DNA of 64,000 bases from Molossus alvarezi. Lineage: Eukaryota > Chordata > Mammalia > Chiroptera > Molossidae. Position 1 is the first letter of the stretch. Every line of letters starts with the position of its first letter. The stretch is from the NCBI GenBank assembly GCA_037176705.1, contig CM073890.1:98694591-98758590 (forward strand). The letters are read 5' to 3'. The position numbers and the translations under genes were made by a program. The notes under the pieces are model-generated. The model did no database searches and was not told the DNA's origin. It saw nothing but the letters and a program-made list of their open reading frames with translations. Below are positions 46,887 through 58,000 of this stretch, one piece after another.

Positions 46887-47429
46887 AATATAACCCGTGA
46901 GCATTTTTCCATGCACTATGGTTCTAAGTATGCATACAAAATAAATTTCCAATTTACTTAACTCATTTGTTAAGTTTCTACTAGTTCTGCTGTTTGAGAA
47001 ACAGAGAATAAAATAGATGTGGGATGAGTATCAGATGACCTGATAAAAATTTGACTTCATATCCAAGAATACAAAAGATAAAGAAAATATATTTAATAAC
47101 AAAGAAAATTTAAGTGTTATATAAGATTAATTCAGGACATCCAACATCTATCTAATAGGATAATAGAAGAGAGAACAGAGAAAACAAAATGAAAGAAAAA
47201 CATCAAAGAAACATAGAAAAACACTTCTGAAAGCTAAAGAAAGACAAGAGTCTCCAAAGAGAAAGGGCTAGGTAGGCAGAATTAAAGAAAAAAAAAATAG
47301 ATAGATGGATGGATATAGATATGAGAGATGTAGAGATAGATATAGATCGCTTCATTAAGGTTTAAAAAACCAGACATAAATAGAAGACCTTAAAACATCT
47401 TACATACTCCTGAATTGCTTGATGATACA
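46887..47429. other. Low-complexity AT-rich sequence
   Basis: Contains a degenerate GATA/GGATA run at about 47,296-47,350. Nothing else recognised. Confidence 0.45.
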
Positions 47430-47748
47430 CTCTCTTTGTGAGGGTGTGTTTCCAGATAAGATTAGCATTTGGATCAGGGAAATAAGTAATTGCCCTCCCT
47501 ATGTGGGTGGGGTTCATCCAATCCATTAAGGACCTGAATAAAACAAAAAGCAAAGCAAGGGAGGATTTGTTCCCTTCTTGCCTGCCTGATTAAACTGAAA
47601 CTTTGGTCTTCCCCTGCCTTGGACTGAGATTTACACCATCAAGTACCCTGGTTCTTGGGTCTTCAGACTTGAATTGGAATACCACCACCAGCCTCCCTGG
47701 GTTTCCACTTTGCAAATGTCAGATCATGGGACTTCTCCGTCTCCATAA

Positions 47749-47799
<51 letters not shown>

Positions 47800-47846
47800 C
47801 GCGCACGCGCGCCTCTTTGTTTCTCTTGAAGACCCTGACCAACACA
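47430..47846 (+). mobile_element. MaLR-like LTR, plus strand
   Basis: Same family as the minus-strand LTRs at 21.1 and 35.9 kb: 'gagggtgtgtttccagataa', 'gggtggggttcatccaatcc', 'tcttcccctgccttggactg', 'cagatcatgggacttctcc', then a (GT)n(GC)n tract and the end 'ttctcttgaagaccctgacc' + 'aacaca'. The 5' start is worn, so the left boundary is approximate. Confidence 0.7.
47751..47812. repeat. (GT)20(GC)n alternating tract
   Basis: 62 bases of strict purine-pyrimidine alternation: GT repeated 20 times (47,751-47,790), then GC repeats with one AC at 47,805-47,806. Located at the low-complexity site near the 3' end of the LTR. Confidence 0.97.
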
Positions 47847-48826
47847 AAAGAATGAAAGAAATATGGTTAGAAACCAAGAGGTAGGGAGTACTAGACCTTA
47901 GCTAGGAAGGACAATTCATCCTCTGTAAAGAAGGGCTGAAGAGAGGACGCATGCAGATAGATTTGGTGATGAAAAGTTGAGAAAATTCATGGAGTAGTTT
48001 CTATATACTCTATGAAGAAATGTAACAAAGTTGCGTCCAGAAGTTTGAGGAGTGCAGAAAAGTTCTGAAATCGTTTCTGCAGTTAGTGGAAGAATTGGCC
48101 CATGAACTGCAGCAGGCTTGCTGGACAGTGTTTAGGGTCCAAGTGAGAAACCAATAAATTTGTGTTAGAAGCAATCTGCTGAGTTCATGATTTTCTCTAG
48201 TAGTTCTCATTTGCTCATGCACATGCTTAGAGAAAACAGATATTTGGGTTGATGCAGAGTTGGTGTTTTGCCATAGAAATGTGATGACAGACAGAAGAGC
48301 CAGCCAATTTTCCTATTTAGAGAGGTATTTAAATTGGTTATTTGTGGAAAATAATATAACATGCTATTTTCCTTTAACTGAATTTGATTTCACTCCTGAT
48401 CATCATTTAGCCCAGAGGCAGAAAAGAAGACTTGTTTAAAATTATTTATACATGGAATCTAAGCTGGATAGGAAGAAAAGCGAAGATCGGAGAAGGTTCA
48501 TGATTAGGAGGATGACATAAGACAGTCTGGGCTCAAGTAATTCCCACCTATGGATGATTGTGGACCAAGAATGTTCATCCAGCCTGGTCGAGAATTAGCT
48601 CTGAAACTGGATAGCACTGGACCTGAAGGTACTGGGGACCACAGGGCTGAGAGTGAGCTACTGCCTGATGCAAGAGCTAACCAGAATGTTGAGAAGCTCA
48701 TGTCTTGGCAATTCTAATGCCCAAGGGCATCTCCATCCATTTCTCCCATCCCTCTTTTGTCATATAATTTTTATTTAGATGGAGAATGAAGATACTTGAT
48801 CCTTGTACTCACTTTGTTGCCTGATT
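47847..48826. other. Nothing recognised
   Basis: About 1 kb without repeat or exon features I can assign. Confidence 0.4.
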
Positions 48827-48847
48827 TAAAGTTAATGCCATTTTCAA

Positions 48848-50966
48848 ACTTCCGGTCAGGATGGTGGGTAGGTAAACACGGTACCACGTCCTCCCACAAC
48901 CACATCAAAGTTACAACTAAACTACAGAACAACCATCCTTCAGAACCCCTGACACCAGCTGAATGGCAGTCCTACAGCTACGGGATTAAAGCAGCAGCCA
49001 CACCGAGACTGTAGGAGGGCGGAGGGGACGGGCTGGGCCCACCCCCACATGTGGCGGATAAAAATCAGGAGGACACCTCGGCTGGGAAGGTCCTCCCTGA
49101 GGACTGAGGGGTCCCCGTCCCACACCAGGTGCCCAGCTCAGGGTTCCAGTGCCAGGAAGAGAGTCCCCATAACTTCTGGCTGGAAAAACCAGCGGGAACT
49201 GAGGCTCAGGGAGGCTGAAGCGGCTGGAGCCCCAGGCAGCTCCCTAAAGGGCCGGCGCACGGACTTATCGGACTCTCTCCCTCTAAGCTCGGAGGGGAGG
49301 CAGCTCCAGGGGCACCAGAGACATACAGGGAAGAACTGAGCTGTTTGGCACTGGAGCAAGGGCTGGAGAGGGGGCTTTCTCCGGGACAAACCTGCTGTCA
49401 GAGGCCTTTGTTCCTCTGGTGAGCCTTCCCTGGGGCGGCAGACAGCCTCCATATCTGGGCCTCCAGCAACCTGGCTCACACTGGTAGCCCCGCCCTGCTG
49501 ACTCCCTGAGGCCCCGCCCCACCCAACTTTCAGGCCCAACCAAGCTGTTGCCACTTGCTTAACCATAGGATTGGCCTGTCTTGGATCCTGCTTCAGGTTT
49601 TCCTAAATTCTTTCAAACAAGCAGCATCTGGTCTCAGCTAGCCCCACACCTCTTGTTAAGTAATACACAGAAACAAACACAAGGAGGCAGCAGAAATGAA
49701 GAGAAAGAACAGAACAAAACCCCAAGAAAAGAACTAAGTGAAATGGAGATAAGCAAAATACTGAGTTCAAAGTACTGCTTATAAGGATGCTCAATAAACT
49801 TAGTGAGAACCTCAGTGAACTTAGTGAGGGCCTCAAGAGCATAAAAAAGGACCAGTCAGAAATGATGGATGCACAGTCAGAAATGAAGGAGGCATTAACT
49901 GAAATAAAGAATAATTTACACAGATTCAATAGTGTACGTAAATCCAAGAAGCAAACCATCGATTTGGAATATAAGGAAGCAAAAATGCCCAATCAGAACA
50001 GCAAAAAGAAAAAAGAATCCAAAAAAATGAGGATAGTGTAAGGAGCCTCTGGGACAACTTCAACGTGCCAACATTCGCATCTTGGGGGTGCCGGAAGGAG
50101 AAGAGCAAGAACAAGAAATCGAAAACCTGTTTGAAACAATAATGGCAGAAAACTTTCCTAACTTGGTGAAGAAAACAGACATACAAGATCAGGAAGCACA
50201 GAGAGTCCCAAATAAATGAACCCCAAGAGGCCCACGCCAAGACACATCATCATCAAAATGCAAAAGGTTCAAGACAAAGAGAGAATCTTAAAAGCAGCAA
50301 GAGAAAGGCAGCTAGTTACCTACAAGGGAGTTCTCATAAGGCTGTCAGCTGATTTCTCAAAAGAAACTTTCCAGGCCAGAAGGGAGTGGCAAGAAATATT
50401 CAGAGTGATGAAAAGCAAGAACCTACAACCAAGATTGCTCTATCCTGCAAAGCTGTCATTTAGAATCAATGGCCATATGAAGAGTTTCCCAGACAAGAGA
50501 AAGTTAAAGGAGTTCATCACCACCAAACCGTTATTATATGAAATGATGAAGGGTCTTTTTGAAGAAAAAGATAAAATATATGAACAAACAAAATGGCAAT
50601 GAATACATATCTATCAACAACAGAATCTACAAACAAAATGAACAGGCAGAACAGAAACATTCTCATAAATACAGAGAACATTTTGTTGGTTGCCAGATGG
50701 GACGGGAGTTGGGGGAATGGGTGAAAAAGGTGAAGGGATTAAGAAGTAAAATTCATTGCTAGACTGACAAACCTCAAAGGGATAGGGGTTGGGGGGTGGG
50801 AAGAAATAAACCAAAGAATTTATATGCATAACCAATGGACACAGACAATAGTGTGGGAAAAGGCAGGAGGGGGGTGGGAGTGGGGAGGAGGGGGTCAATG
50901 GGGGGAAAATGAGGAACATCTGTAATACATTCTACATTTAACAATAAAGATTTAAAGAAATAAAAA
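48848..50966 (+). mobile_element. HAL1-type half-L1, complete with both ends
   Basis: HAL1 elements are L1-related retrotransposons that keep ORF1 but lack ORF2. Here the order is a GC-rich 5'UTR of about 850 bp (48,848-49,695), an ORF1 relic (49,696-50,602), and directly a G-rich 3'UTR with AATAAA at 50,943-50,948 and an A-rich tail. A 21-bp perfect duplication (starts taaagttaatgcc) lies at 48,827-48,847 and 50,967-50,987. There is no endonuclease or reverse-transcriptase sequence. The perfect duplication and complete ends suggest a fairly recent insertion made by L1 enzymes in trans, although the ORF already has disablements. Confidence 0.88.
49696..50602 (+). pseudogene. HAL1 ORF1 relic (L1 ORF1-like)
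   Basis: ORF1-type RNA-binding protein, broken. ATG 49,696 opens MKRKNRTKPQEKN, then stops after a one-base frame change; the following frame reads KELSEMEISKI. 49,787-50,041 keeps a coiled-coil segment (SENLSELSEGLKSIKKDQSE). The RRM start 'ILGVPEGEEQEQEIENLF' is out of frame near 50,080-50,130. 50,216-50,602 (128 codons) carries the C-terminal domain (IRLSADFS, ARREW, NLQPRLLYPAKLSF) and a natural-looking end. Compared with the 30.6-kb L1, the conserved C-terminal words match. Confidence 0.88.
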
Positions 50967-50987
50967 TAAAGTTAATGCCATTTTCAA

Positions 50988-51639
50988 TTCTTGTTTCGAA
51001 AAAAAGTGAAATTATTTCTGACTGCATAAGCAAGGTCCTCTTTAGTAGTCTAAACCCCTCACCTACACTTAAAATTAGTCTCTGTTTCTAGCATTAGTTA
51101 TACAACTCTCTGCCCTTTGCATTTTAAGTGAATCATAGCCACAAAAGCTTACTCAGCTGAGTTATTTCTTAATCCCATCAAGTCAAGTCAGAGTCATTCT
51201 TTTCCACCCACATACACTTAGTTTTCACGTCTAAAAATCCAAAGAAACATTTAAATTATTAAAGTCGATCTTGTGAGACAGGATTTGTCACACTGATGGC
51301 AAGTAATTTAAAGAAACTCCAATGTAAATTTGGACTGAAATTGGCTACCCAAGGCTCTTTCCCAAACCAAACCAGTAAAATAATACGGGTATGTGTTGAT
51401 GCTTTGTTTTAATGACCAAGCTTAAGAATTATTTTTGTTTTATTATTTTGTATTACTTCTATTATATGGAGTAATACTAAAATAATTAATTAATTAGTTA
51501 ATTAATTATCTATTGCTATGCTTCAGACACTATGCTATGAGCCCCAGGCTTAAGAATCGAAAAGTCACAATTCTTGCTATCTAAGTTCTAAATCCCCTGG
51601 TGTAGTTAAATCTAGTGCACAAGTACATCTTACAATAGC
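50988..51639. other. Nothing recognised
   Basis: AT-rich. A palindromic (TTAA/ATTA) run at 51,479-51,509 is the only notable structure. Confidence 0.4.
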
Positions 51640-52080
51640 ACTTGAACTCAAGCGGGGAAGAAGTATTAAGCTGTGAACTAAAGCAGTGATAGGTACAATT
51701 AAAAAAGGAAGGAGTTATCTGATTAAACAAAGATGAAAGACTCCAACAAAACTCCATATATTTCAGGCTAAGTCAAAGGAGAAACTCATTAGATCTGGCA
51801 GAAATTGGAAATTCAGGAATGATGAGTTGTTTTGTGGGGGAAGGTGATAAATCAGGTTTGAGTAAAATTTTTAGTTGAAGAAAACTGTAGAACATGCAAA
51901 TAACGATGTCTAGCAGGCAGTTGAAAATGTGTAGCTAGAGAGCTTTGTAGCAAAGTCAGGGAGCAGAACTGCAAAACTGGGAGTCATCCGCATGAAGCAA
52001 TAAAAAGTTGCTACCTCTTGGATGGTGAGAATTGGATAAAAACAAACTGTGTTTGTATGAGAAAAGAAATTTGTGGTATT
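51640..52080 (-). mobile_element. L2 reverse-transcriptase fragment
   Basis: On the minus strand the translation around 51,978-51,998 reads HADDSQF, the L2 form of the RT active-site box (YADDSQ in better copies), with a following LPDFATKLSSY stretch. Words such as 'tctagcaggcagttgaaaat' and 'actgggagtcatccgcatga' are typical of L2 seen from the opposite strand. Degenerate, no intact frame. Confidence 0.7.
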
Positions 52081-53490
52081 GGGGGGTGGAGCGAGGAAAA
52101 CACAGACAAAGGAGACCGCAAACAGATAAGTATTCAGAGATAGCCAAAGAGTCAAGATAACATCAAAGAAATCAGAAGAGAAAAAAAAAAATCTTCATTA
52201 TAATATAGTGTGATCAACTCTGTCCAATGCCACAGAGATTTTGGAAATAAATCAGTTCCAAAATTACTCAGTATTGTTAATCTTGGGAATATAGAACATG
52301 TTACCCCTAATAAGAGCTACCAGCATTAATTAATTTTCAAGCTAGTAATTATATTTTCACTCTCTTTTCAAGTTTGAGACAGGAACATAGCCATAGAAAT
52401 AATGTCCCTGAACTTGTCTGAGTTTCCCCTTTACTAGGCAAGCATTTGCAGGGGTCCCAGAAATGATGCCTCCTTCTGCCATCAAAACAGCATGCCCTTT
52501 TGTGACCATCACTTCCAAATAGCTGTCACTGGTCTTAGAGCAAGCAGGCTCCTTGTCCCAATTCAGCGTCCACTAGAACTCTGCCCTGTTCTTTATTGGT
52601 AGTCACTCAACTCCCCATGGCAACTGGAGAAAGATTTGAGAGCCACAGTTGCGGGCCATGGCTGCTGATGTTCTGAGGAGCATCTGCACTGAACATTCAA
52701 ATCCACTGGAAAAGAAAAGAAAAATTCATAGAAATGAGTTTCTAAAGATCATGACACTTGACTGAGAAGATATTTATAGAGTAGCACCCCTTAAAATAAT
52801 ATCATGCAGCAACTTCTAATTGAACTTATCCTAAAACTGACATTATAAGTAGACAAATTTGATTAAGATTGCTCTGTGAATTTTTTAAAGCTATTCTGTG
52901 ATACTATTATTTCCGTCCAAGAATCACCTTTTGTAAGAGGGTATCAAAAAAAGGGGGGGGGGCATCAAAGATTTGTAAGTGGGGGAGTAGCCTCTCCTGG
53001 TCTTTTCACTTTGCATTTCAAAACCTTTTCATTTGAGATCGGCAAGGAAATGTCTGTTGCCAAGTGTTTGTAGAAGTCCATTTGCACTGATGTAGCAGTC
53101 CACAAGAAAGCTTACCATTATGCCCACACCCCGCTAACTTACATTCGCCTCTATATATGCATTCTATTTTCTTCTGTGAATATACTTGATCATCATTTCC
53201 CTTCTCAGATGCTGTTTCCTTTTTACTAGAAGATGAAGATAGATGTCATTTAAATTGAGAACATTCAACGGTGACATTAAAAAATATTAGTCGCATAACT
53301 GGGACCTGGGAGAGAGGCCAAGGCAGCCAGGAACATGGGACGTCTCCTGGGGATGGGGTTCGAAGGGAGAGGATCCAATAGGTGGCCATTTAACAATGGA
53401 GAGAACAGAGGTATTTCAGTTGTTCTTTTCTTTAACAACTAGGGTGGCCATATGAGTTCCTACTTCAAGCAACCTTTTCCTTTAAGGATG
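52081..53490. other. Single-copy-like, nothing recognised
   Basis: No repeat identified. A G-run (52,952-52,961, after an A run) and a GC-balanced part at 52,440-52,700 are the only features. Confidence 0.4.
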
Positions 53491-53563
53491 ATTTCTCTCT
53501 CATCTAAATTCTTATTTGTTAAAACACATGAAAAGCTTTCCAAATGCTCTTCTCTACTTGCAG

Positions 53564-53796
53564 GTTAAACCTACTAACGACGGTGAGTTCATGACCCCTG
53601 ACTCGGCTCGGGCCAGTGAGGAAAAGGAGGCTGGTGAGCCTGTGAGGTTCTTTCCCATTACCGGTCACCCCGCTTTCCCTAACGCTTCCCCCCCGCCACT
53701 GCTCACCCGAAAATGCATCCACTCGCGCCGAGAGGAAGCCAGAAAATCTGCCCTCGGAGGCTCTCGAGTTCAATGACTCAGAAATGTCTTGAGAAC
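53564..53796 (+). other. Candidate exon (233 bp) with strong splice-like borders
   Basis: Left border: pyrimidine-rich 'gctcttctctacttgcag' ending at 53,563. Right border: 'aac' then 'gtaagt' at 53,797, a consensus donor. A second consensus donor 'gtgagt' lies at 53,583. The interval is CpG-rich relative to its AT-rich surroundings and is open from its first base to a stop at 53,774-53,776, giving about 70 codons (includes FMTPDSARASEEKEAGEP). I do not recognise the peptide. It may be a last coding exon, a lncRNA exon, or chance. Confidence 0.4.
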
Positions 53797-54559
53797 GTAA
53801 GTTGAAGGTACAAGATACGGAATCGGTGTAGAAAGGAAGAACCATTTATTTTCAGTTATGGTTAGCACAAACGTACATCCTGGAGACTGTGGTTTCAAAT
53901 AGTGTGTGCCACTTTATTTTGGCATGATCACCACTTCTTGGTTTACTCACTGGTCTCTATAACTAGTGTGCATATAACAAATTTTAGGTAAAGCATAAAA
54001 GTACTTACGCTTAGAAAAATTACAAAAGCCAAATATAAGAATAAATACGCGGTGAGGGGTAGAGAAGTGTGGTCTCTAATAGGTTTAAATACCTTCTTGG
54101 TGCTTTGTAAATGAATCAGGAAGAATAATTGAAATAGAAGGCTTGGAGACCATCTTTTAGCTTTAAATACTCAGTCCCTCAAGATGACCATGCAAGTGTA
54201 TATTTTTCCTGAAATAAATCAGTTTGGGAAAAGTTAATGCATGTGTGGCCACTCCTCATAACTCTGGGGGCTGAGCCACTGAGAGCATTGTCCCTTGAAA
54301 ATACAGTCGTAATGATTCCCACCCAAGCTGCTTCCTCCACCAGCTGCCCACGATATCAACCTGGTGTCTCCCAAGCCCAAATATAATTCATTGTTTTGTT
54401 GGGGTTTTTTTAATAATATCCAGATCTACATTTTATTACTTTTTTGAGGAATGCACTCCACCCTTGCTTTAGAAAAATCACAAAATATAAAGCTGGAAGT
54501 AATTCTCTTATTCATGCAACAAATATCTTTGCACGTCTCCTGCTCAGCCTCTGAGCCCA

Positions 54560-54640
54560 TACCTTCATTTCACAGATGAGAAAACTAAAACCCGGAGATT
54601 TAAAATGTCTTAACCAGATTCACAAATGAGAACAAATTTG
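54560..54640 (-). mobile_element. MIR SINE fragment
   Basis: 'catttcacagatgagaaaac' and 'taaaacccggagatttaaaa' followed by 'tcttaaccagattcacaa' resemble the MIR 3' half in reverse. Short. Confidence 0.5.
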
Positions 54641-54861
54641 TTTTAAAAAAAACAGAAGTAGGTTGAGTCTATGAAAACAAATGTAGTTTAAATCCAGTTA
54701 TTAATATAGTTGGTTTCTTTCTGTGGAGCCTTTCAGGAAATATTAATGTAGAAAAAAAACTACTATTGCACTTATGCAGTATGTATCTTAATGCAATAAA
54801 GAACTTTATAATGATCAGATCGCCCTAAGAAGCGCTGCACTTGGACAGATGTTTTAGGTCC

Positions 54862-55015
54862 TTGTAACTCAAAGTATGGTCCTTGGATCAACAGCATCCG
54901 GGAGCATGTTAGAAATGGAGATCTCAGGCCCCATCTCAAAGTACTGAAATATTGCTGCATTTTAACTGTGTCCCCAGTGATGTGTATATGCATCGAAGTT
55001 TGAAAAGCACTCTTT
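54862..55015. mobile_element. MER5-like hAT-Charlie relic
   Basis: 'ctcaaagtatggtccttgga', 'cagcatccgggagcatgtta', 'gaaatggagatctcaggccc' and 'gaagtttgaaaagcactc' follow the order of a MER5-type non-autonomous hAT element. Terminal repeats are worn. Confidence 0.7.
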
Positions 55016-58000
55016 TAGATGATCATGGAATCTACTTCTAATCTTAAAAACGTATGTGTTAAAATAAGATCAAGGGTATCTTATTATTCAAACTAATTCT
55101 TGTGTGAATGTTTTCATACAATGAAGAATACCTTTTAAAACCAATTATCTCTGATTTATCTTAGGTATCAAGAGGGAACTTTTGTATATAGACTTCACAT
55201 TGCATAAGATGAGGCCAATCTAAGAATCACAGAAGCAGAAGTATGAAAAAATAAAATGCTCTCAAAATAAAATACCAGACAAGCAAGACATAAGTTATTC
55301 TTACTTGAAAATGCACTGGCTCTCCCATTGACTAATTCAAAGCTGATTTATATAGAATTTATTTTAATTCAGTCAGAAGTTGGGTGAAATGACTTTTGCA
55401 CTATTTATAGACAAGGAAGCCTCATAAGTTAATTCCGAAGAAAAACAATTTTCTTCTTAAAGAAAAACATTATTTTACAAATTTACAAGTCTCTGCTTTC
55501 ATGCAAGTAATTGCTGTTTAAGCAAGAGCATGTATTTTTATGTTTGTACTCTCGGCTAATTACAAATGGCTCTTAGCTAGTAATTAAAGCAACTTTTACA
55601 AGGCAACATTTGGTTTACATGGTTTGCCGGGCTGTGCACATAAAAATAATAAAAATGTTTTTAAAGCCTGTACACTATCCATGAATTTAGACAAGTCTAA
55701 ATTGGGCTGCATTGCCAAATTTTAATTGATTGCCCCCTTAATATCTGAATTTTTTCTTCCCTAAATAAGATACTTTGAAAGAACTTAAGGACAATGTTAT
55801 CATTTCTATTTGGTGCATTTCTAAATATCTAAACTAAATAGATAGTAGAACATTTCTATCAAAACTAAATCATTCTTCTGCATTTAAGATCAGTCTTAAC
55901 CTCCAGATTCAACATTTCATTTTGTAAAGCCCTCAGAGATTTAGACATACAACTTCATTACTTTTGGGTACACATTGCCTTGTAGGTGTCTTTCAACAAT
56001 GACCCCATAATTTCGTGGCTTTTTGCTACCTGCAAAGATAGGTTTTGGTGACTATTTTGAGGAGTTTTCATAAAATAAAAATGTTGGACATACAACAGGG
56101 ACCAGTAAAATGCAAATTTTTTTGACCGTAATGAAAGTGCTGTGTGTTACAGGCCTGACTTCCACAGCTATCGGTTTCTACTACCTTCCTTTAAAAAAGA
56201 CAGTACTTTAGAACACACATGTATACCCTAGCGAACGTGATTCCACCTGAGTTTTTGCACTGCCTCTGAACTTTGAAGTTTTCAAAAGCATGAAACAAAT
56301 TTAGTGGTGCACACAGCATACGCTTTTATTGCATTTCAGTCCTTGGACTTTTATATTTATTTCACATATTTAAATCTTTCCTTAAGTAGAGAATCCTAAG
56401 GTCATTCATGACGAACATCTGCTGGTCATTTTCTTACGTCTGTCACATAGTACCGTTTATTTAGTGACCTTATATAACATCATCTTTCTAAGTTCCTGGT
56501 CATGACCAGAATAAGACTAAAAGGAGTTAGAGAATACATTACTCAGGCCTATAAATATATTGTTGATAATAATCTAAATGAAAATGAGGACAAAATCTTT
56601 CCTGACCTTCTCGGGAGTGCTAAGCACAGTTGAGAAGTGGGTTAATAGGGAAGAAAGTTCAAAGTAAACAGCACTTATACAGACTTTCATAGTTGTCTCT
56701 TAGGACCCTATTTTATGAAGATCTTACAGAAAAGAATTTTTTTCTGACTTCTTGTGCTGTGTAAATATTACCTCAGACAAATGCCATATTTTGACTAAAT
56801 AAGTCTGCATAAACAGAAGACTGTTTTATGTTGGTTTCCTTAGTTTTTCTACATTAATTCAAAGTTCAATATGATTACCCCTAAAACACTCTATAAAATA
56901 GTATTCATGACTTCATACAGTAAGGATGATATTTTCCTTTATAAATGCCACATAAAATCTGTGGTAATTTTTTTAAATTGAAAAATTGTGAAAATCCCAT
57001 CATAACCACCGACTGCCCTCCATCCCCTGGCCAATAAATTCTAACTTTAGGTTTTTACCATCTGACAGAAATCCTTTATGGTCTCGAGGGCAGGAAAGCC
57101 GCCTTTTGTTTTTTATATATTTTTCTGTGTGACTTTCTCTCTTCCAGGAGAGAATGCATTGGAGATAAACATTATAATTCATATCCGCATAGGGAAAGTT
57201 CAAGGAGTGTATTTTCTTCAGAAATAATGCTCAGAACACTTAAAGAGACATTCACCATTCAGGAAGAAGAGAAACAAATGAAAACAAAAATTTAAAATAT
57301 ATGTTGTTACGAAAAATACATGAGCCCGAAACAACTAACCTTCTACCAAAAATAAAATAAAAATAAAGTATGTGTATTTAAATTGACTTTGAAGGTTATA
57401 GTCATAAATAAGAATTTGTTGATTAAACACAGATGGCTAAAGCTTGACTTATACATGTTTTTATCTAAGAATATAAGTTGAAGTTTTTCAATCAATGACC
57501 AAAATTAGTAATTCTACCAAAATGTAGGAAGTCATTTAAATTCGCTGCAAAAATAGTACATTTAACTTCATAATAAGTATTAGACACAGTAAATATTTAT
57601 GCTCAGGACTTTTTAAGAGGAAGAAATCCCTGTGATAGTCATATATTGCATAATTGACAACAAAAATACCAGTGGAAATTTTTTTCTGCCTAAAAAAAAT
57701 AAAGGGAGCATTATAGCTAATATTATAACTGTTATCTGTTCTAAGTATATATGGGCGGGAACTCCTTCTACATTCATCCAAGACGGACCAGCCTCTCGTT
57801 GCAAATAAAATGCATTTTTAGTTTCTTCTTTATTAGTTGAAGGGAATTAGCACATTTCCATCTCATGATATCACTTCTCCATGCAACAAGCTTGTAGCTC
57901 TTTCCATTCCACACACTGAGTGCTCTCTCTCCCCTTTTCTTGTTTTTGCACTTACTTTGAATATATATTTGAGAGGTAGAAATATTTCATACACGTGCAG

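Noticed and set aside
47603..47884. 93-codon ORF with a Cys-Val repeat
   Set aside because: The repeat is the translated (GT)n tract inside an LTR.
49049..49566. ORFs of 96-142 codons in GC-rich sequence as host genes
   Set aside because: They lie in the 5'UTR of the HAL1 element on both strands. The length reflects high GC content, which lowers stop-codon frequency.
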